In this document: positions 5,945 through 8,412 of the stretch, one piece after another
Position numbering within the stretch: the first letter of the stretch is position 1
Layout: every line of letters begins with the position of its first letter
Assembly (NCBI GenBank): GCA_903930165.1
Contig: CAIYXO010000295.1
Coordinates: 1 to 8,412 of the forward strand
DNA length: 8,412 nt
Direction of reading: 5' to 3'
DNA from: an uncultured Verrucomicrobiota bacterium
GTDB taxonomy: Bacteria > Verrucomicrobiota > Verrucomicrobiia > Limisphaerales > UBA9464
Position numbers and translations under genes: made by a program
The notes under the pieces: model-generated
What the model saw: only the letters and a program-made list of their open reading frames with translations
The model's database searches: none
What the model was told of the DNA's origin: nothing

Positions 5945-6163
5945 ATGGACATCTCCCCGGTCGCCAATCCACCGACACGTCCGACCCGACGCCAGGTCCA
6001 CCAACGAACGGGGCAATTGGCCAACCTGGACGGTCGTGCCCCCTGGGAGATCCGGCATGCCGACTACCTCAAGGCCCGGTGTGAGCTGACCGGCGAAACC
6101 GATTTCCAACGCCAGGAGTTCCTGCTGGACCACGCGGACGACCGCCTTCCCGGACGGCCCTAG
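5945..6163 (+). CDS. Possible small protein, 72 residues, unknown function
   Basis: Not recognised. The frame ends at TAG 6161. The second half of the product (APWEIRHADYLKARCEL, then TGETDFQRQEFLLDHADD) has a natural mix of acidic, basic and hydrophobic residues suggesting amphipathic helix, with mostly G or C in third codon positions. The first part is Pro/Arg-rich and weaker. ATG at 5945 has a modest AGG 6 nt upstream; ATG at 5909 would give 84 residues but has no ribosome binding site. A minus-strand frame is also open here, in the same codon register, and composition alone does not fully separate them. No signal peptide or membrane segment is seen. It would be transcribed divergently from the small gene at 5839. 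Confidence 0.4.
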   Translation: MDISPVANPPTRPTRRQVHQRTGQLANLDGRAPWEIRHADYLKARCELTGETDFQRQEFLLDHADDRLPGRP

Positions 6164-6406
6164 CCGCCGATCGCCGGCCCTCATGACGTCAGGAGGCACT
6201 CGAGGGACGCCCGCAACACGCGTTGGGTCATCGGGACGGCTGCCGTCGGCACTTGGACCTTGGCTATCCGAGGCTCTCCCTCCGACCGTTCAGCCACTTC
6301 ACCTCCCCCTCCTCATGTGGCTCCGGCCACCAAGGGCCCGTCGCCTTCGCCCGTACGTACATACACGTATGGCTTTGGTAGGGTTCGTCGGGTCAGGGTT
6401 TCCGAC
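6164..6406. other. Intergenic leader region of the secreted repeat protein
   Basis: These 243 bp contain no gene I would support. An 8-bp palindrome TGACGTCA lies at 6184-6191, and a textbook AGGAGG at 6191-6196 is not followed by any start codon at a usable distance. Further on is the alternating pyrimidine-purine run at 6352-6371. Between 6369 and 6410 is a 13-codon mini-ORF, MALVGFVGSGFPT, whose TGA overlaps the GTG start of the next gene. I see no confident promoter; TTGGAC near 6252 with TATCC after it is only a loose resemblance. Confidence 0.4.
6352..6371. other. 20-bp alternating pyrimidine-purine run
   Basis: From C6352 to G6371 every step alternates pyrimidine and purine, including the palindrome GTACGTAC (6353-6360) and the inverted repeat CATAC-AC-GTATG (6360-6371). 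It is AT-richer than its surroundings and lies about 35 bp before the start of the repeat-protein gene. Such runs can adopt Z-DNA or mark a flexible promoter segment; no function is shown. Confidence 0.6.
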
Positions 6407-7777
6407 GTGAAATCCCGCGTCGCCAGATCCGCCGCCTCCATCCTGATCGCCCTGGCCGGCCTGTGGGTCGCCACCACCGCAAAGGCCGCGAATCCCACCT
6501 GGCTTGGACGTCCCTTCACCAAGGTCCTCTCCGTCGGCGATCCGATTCCGGGCACCGCCGGGGCCACCTTCGGCCACATCAAGTACTTCACCTTCCGGGC
6601 CGGGACGCTGCACATCGTGGCCGGCGAGACCGAGGGCCGGAACGGGCTGTTCCGGTGGAGGAACGGCACGCTGGAGAAGCTCGTCTATACGGACACCGTC
6701 GCGCCGAACGGATCGACCTACGACACGGTCCACTTCGCCACCGACGAGACCTCCGGGGCGCTGAACTTCGTCGGCGAGATCCTTTTCGGCCGCCCCGGCG
6801 CTTCCATCGGACTCTTCGAGATCCGGGATGGCCGGTTGACGAAGGTCTTCGACAACACCGCCCCGGTGGATGGAATCACCCTGTCCGGCTTCGGCTATCC
6901 GGTCCGGGTCGGGAACCAGGTCGTGGGCGGGGCCAACTTCCTGGAGAACGGGGAACTCCGGAACGGAATCCTCAAGTGGGACGGCAGCCATCTCACCAAG
7001 ATCATCGCCAGCGGCGACGACCTCCCGGGCTCGCTGGATGCATTCACCGGCCAGCCGGGACCCTTCCAGATCGACTTCGACGGGACCGACGTCGCCTTCG
7101 TCGCCACCGACCATCCCCAGGGCCGGGGCACCAACGGCGTCTACCGCACGGTCGGCGGCGCATCGTTGGTGAAGCTGGTGGACGGAAACGACCGGCATCC
7201 CTCGGGAAGGACCTACCATGAGCGCTTCGCGGTCTTCAGCTCGGTTGCCGTCGCGGGCACCAACCAGGCCGTGGCGACCCATGGCGGATTCGTGTCCTCG
7301 GCCGGAGGCAGCGTCTTCTACACCACGCCGCCTGCAGGCCTGGCGCGCTTCTCCAACGGATCCTTCGACCCGGCCCTCAACCGGCTCGGACTCAACTCCG
7401 GGTTCCAGGCGACGATCACCACCAACCGGGTCTTCGACGGCCGCACCTTGAACACCGCGACCTGGGTCGACGCCGAAGGGGACGACCTGGTCTACTTGCT
7501 GACCTTCACCGACGGATCCTCCGCAATCTATGCAGCGGTTGCTGGCGGAACGCCGCCGCCTCCGACCGCCCCGGTGCTGACCGTACCGTCGGTCGCCGGA
7601 GGGAACCTCTCCTTCCGCTTCCCGACCTCCACCGGCACCAACTACCGCGTCGAGTATCAGGCGACCCTCGGCGGGGCTTGGACCGTACGCCAAACCCTCG
7701 CCGGCACCGGCTCCGACCTCACCTTCACCGAACCCGTCGCCACCGGAGGATTCTACCGCGTCGTCGTCCAGAACTGA
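6407..7777 (+). CDS. Secreted repeat protein (DUF7453-like, beta-propeller-type repeats) with C-terminal FYRV module
   Basis: Predicted exported protein of 456 residues. GTG at 6407 is chosen because it opens directly into a signal peptide (KSRVARSAAS, hydrophobic ILIALAGLWVA, then TTAKA with cleavage near residue 27) and has AGGG 8 nt upstream. The body holds a degenerate repeat: GLFRWRNGTLEKLV at about 80, GLFEIRDGRLTKVF at 135, GILKWDGSHLTKII at 187 and GVYRTVGGASLVKLV at 244, spaced 52-57 residues apart. Each is followed by a D..(A)P.G-type turn such as SGDDLPGS, and the first such turn (VGDPIPGTAG) comes right after the signal peptide. This is the layout of DUF7453-type repeat proteins; a beta-propeller-like fold is inferred. 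A Pro-rich linker (GTPPPPTAP, about 381-389) leads to a final module of about 57 residues (NLSFRF ... YRVEYQATLGGAW ... FYRVVVQN). No catalytic motif is seen. Function is unknown; an extracellular or surface location is likely. Confidence 0.85.
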   Translation: MKSRVARSAASILIALAGLWVATTAKAANPTWLGRPFTKVLSVGDPIPGTAGATFGHIKYFTFRAGTLHIVAGETEGRNGLFRWRNGTLEKLVYTDTVAPNGSTYDTVHFATDETSGALNFVGEILFGRPGASIGLFEIRDGRLTKVFDNTAPVDGITLSGFGYPVRVGNQVVGGANFLENGELRNGILKWDGSHLTKIIASGDDLPGSLDAFTGQPGPFQIDFDGTDVAFVATDHPQGRGTNGVYRTVGGASLVKLVDGNDRHPSGRTYHERFAVFSSVAVAGTNQAVATHGGFVSSAGGSVFYTTPPAGLARFSNGSFDPALNRLGLNSGFQATITTNRVFDGRTLNTATWVDAEGDDLVYLLTFTDGSSAIYAAVAGGTPPPPTAPVLTVPSVAGGNLSFRFPTSTGTNYRVEYQATLGGAWTVRQTLAGTGSDLTFTEPVATGGFYRVVVQN

Positions 7778-7781
7778 CTGA

Positions 7782-7816
7782 CCAATTCCTGATTCCTCAT
7801 TCCTGATTCATGATTC
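7782..7816 (+). repeat. Heptanucleotide tandem repeat (TGATTC-type)
   Basis: CTGATTC, CTCATTC, CTGATTC and ATGATTC follow one another without gaps at 7789-7816, each differing from the consensus CTGATTC by at most one base. A weaker unit, CCAATTC, precedes them at 7782-7788. The run begins 4 bp after the stop of the repeat-protein gene and is much richer in A and T than the flanks. It is non-coding as far as I can see. Confidence 0.75.
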
Positions 7817-7861
7817 CAGGGAGTTCCGATTCCGTTGCTCAACGCTCCCGGCTCTTCGCTC

Positions 7862-7879
7862 CCGGCCAATTTGGGCCGG
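7862..7879 (+). terminator. GC-rich hairpin downstream of the repeat-protein gene
   Basis: CCGGCC (7862-7867) pairs perfectly with GGCCGG (7874-7879) around the loop AATTTG. It lies 84 bp after the stop codon of the repeat-protein gene. No T tract follows, so it is at best a weak or factor-dependent terminator; it could also be a leader element for the gene at 7993. Confidence 0.3.
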
Positions 7880-7992
7880 CGGTCGGTTGTCCCGCTGCGG
7901 GGTACAAAACTTCCCGGCTCCCGGCTTGTCGTCGAATTCGCCCGGCGTAGGCTTCGTCCCAGTTCCACCTCACCTCGAAGCACGCACCCATC

Positions 7993-8412
7993 ATGTCCAC
8001 CGAATCCAACATTCCCCAGGTGCCCGGCTCCAGCCGGCGCGATTTCCTCAAGCGCACCGCGGCCGCCGGCGGCATCGCCGGCATCCTCGCCAACCAGGTT
8101 GCCGAGGCGAAGACCTTGACCAAGCTCGCCGCCCCCTACGCCGGCCGCGTGATCGGAGCCAACGACCGCATCGTCCTCGGCTTCGTCGGCGTCGGCGGAC
8201 AGGGCTCCGGCGCCCACGTGGGCCTGAACCTCGAGCACTACAAGGAGAACAACGTCGCCCTCGCGGCGATCTGCGACGTCTCCAAGCACCGCGTCGACGC
8301 CAACGTCGCCAAGGTCCAGGAGAAGACCGGCACCAAGCCCGAGGGGTACACCGACTTCCGTCGCGTCCTCGAGCGCAAGGACATCGACGTGATCTTCTGC
8401 GCCACCGTCGAC
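7993..8412 (+). CDS. Gfo/Idh/MocA family oxidoreductase with Tat signal, 5' part (runs off the right edge)
   Basis: NAD(P)-dependent oxidoreductase of the Gfo/Idh/MocA superfamily, which acts mostly on sugars, polyols and related compounds. The first 140 codons are present. The Tat motif SRRDFLK is at 14-20, followed by the hydrophobic, Ala/Gly-rich segment TAAAGGIAGILA (22-33), so export in folded form across the inner membrane is expected. The Rossmann fold begins at RIVLGFVGVGGQGSGAH (59-75) with the dinucleotide-binding glycines in GVGGQG. ALAAICDV (89-96) is the second strand, YTDFRRVLERKDIDVIFCAT (119-138) is the conserved segment leading to the usual D-HxH region, and ATVD lies at the edge. 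The catalytic Lys/His region and C-terminal domain are outside the window. ATG at 7993 gives a proper Tat leader; only a weak GAAG is upstream. The family is secure; the substrate is unknown. Confidence 0.92.
   Translation, partial: MSTESNIPQVPGSSRRDFLKRTAAAGGIAGILANQVAEAKTLTKLAAPYAGRVIGANDRIVLGFVGVGGQGSGAHVGLNLEHYKENNVALAAICDVSKHRVDANVAKVQEKTGTKPEGYTDFRRVLERKDIDVIFCATVD

Larger units (their letters stand above)
7778..7992. other. Intergenic region before the Gfo/Idh/MocA gene
   Basis: These 215 bp contain, in order, the heptamer tandem repeat, a GC hairpin, and three exact copies of GCTCCCGGC (7844-7852, 7858-7866, 7917-7925). The promoter of the oxidoreductase gene should lie here. TTGTCG (7926-7931) and TAGGCT (7948-7953), 16 bp apart, are a weak sigma-70-like pair about 40 bp before the ATG. 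No gene is supported. Confidence 0.4.

Noticed and set aside
6184..6191. TGACGTCA palindrome as a regulator site
   Set aside because: This is an eight-base palindrome with no partner copy, and its resemblance to a eukaryotic CRE site is irrelevant in a bacterium.
5840..6199. N-terminal 120 residues of the longer minus-strand frame ending at 5573
   Set aside because: This part lacks natural-looking composition and lies antisense to the better plus-strand small frame. A strong ribosome binding site precedes the internal ATG at 5839. Not excluded outright.
6183..6410. 75-residue plus-strand frame starting at ATG 6183
   Set aside because: It is Arg/Pro/Leu-rich with no ribosome binding site before its ATG, and it looks like non-coding sequence. 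Only its last 13 codons are kept, as a possible mini-ORF.
6299..7693. Long open frame on the minus strand antisense to the secreted repeat protein
   Set aside because: The product is low-complexity Gly/Asp/Arg/Val sequence. The plus strand has a signal peptide, regular repeats and a recognisable C-terminal module.
1..8412. CRISPR array, tRNA or rRNA genes, insertion sequence, phage or toxin-antitoxin genes
   Set aside because: I looked for regular spacer repeats, cloverleaf-like segments, transposase or integrase motifs and terminal inverted repeats, and saw none.

Overview
The window is GC-rich bacterial DNA, most likely from a verrucomicrobial or closely related PVC-group genome. This is inferred from gene content, not from a marker gene. 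The supporting features are a prepilin-like protein with the G|FTLIELLVV processing site and an AMVDGHVE segment near its end, a Tat-exported Gfo/Idh/MocA oxidoreductase, and two secreted proteins that end in the same short 'YxVE...W...FYRV' module. Most genes have high GC at third codon positions and weak Shine-Dalgarno sites, and several probably start at GTG. The contig may be metagenomic.

Layout. 1-552 (+) is the 3' half of mnmA (tRNA 2-thiouridylase), interrupted by one in-frame TAA at 112-114 with no change of frame. 560-1369 (-) is a two-domain 3-mercaptopyruvate sulfurtransferase that converges on mnmA. Only 7 bp separate the two stop codons, and both lie in the loop region of one hairpin. 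1460-2668 (-) is a secreted papain-fold (C39-like) protein, followed by a strong hairpin before the sulfurtransferase gene. 2809-4005 (+) is a 12-helix MFS transporter, divergent from the C39-like gene across 140 bp. 4115-4855 and 4866-5474 (+) form a likely operon of a prepilin-like protein and a membrane-anchored protein with a Pro/Ser-rich linker.

5475-6406 is gene-poor. It holds two possible small divergent genes (5573-5839 on -, 5945-6163 on +) flanking a short perfect inverted repeat; both gene calls are tentative. 6407-7777 (+) is a secreted protein with about four 55-residue repeats, a proline linker and the C-terminal module. Its upstream region has a 20-bp alternating pyrimidine-purine run and a 13-codon mini-ORF whose stop overlaps the GTG start. 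7778-7992 is an unusual intergenic stretch with a heptanucleotide tandem repeat, a GC hairpin and three copies of a 9-mer. 7993 to the right edge is the start of a Tat-dependent Gfo/Idh/MocA oxidoreductase.

Function. The left end is sulfur metabolism: MnmA uses persulfide sulfur for tRNA wobble thiolation, and the adjacent sulfurtransferase produces protein persulfides, though no direct link is shown. The rest is mainly cell envelope or export: a secreted C39-like protein, a transporter, a pilin-like protein with its anchored partner, a secreted repeat protein and a Tat-exported oxidoreductase. I see no phage, transposon, CRISPR, toxin-antitoxin or biosynthetic cluster. The best candidates for something undescribed are the interrupted mnmA, the prepilin plus anchored-partner pair, and the small divergent pair.
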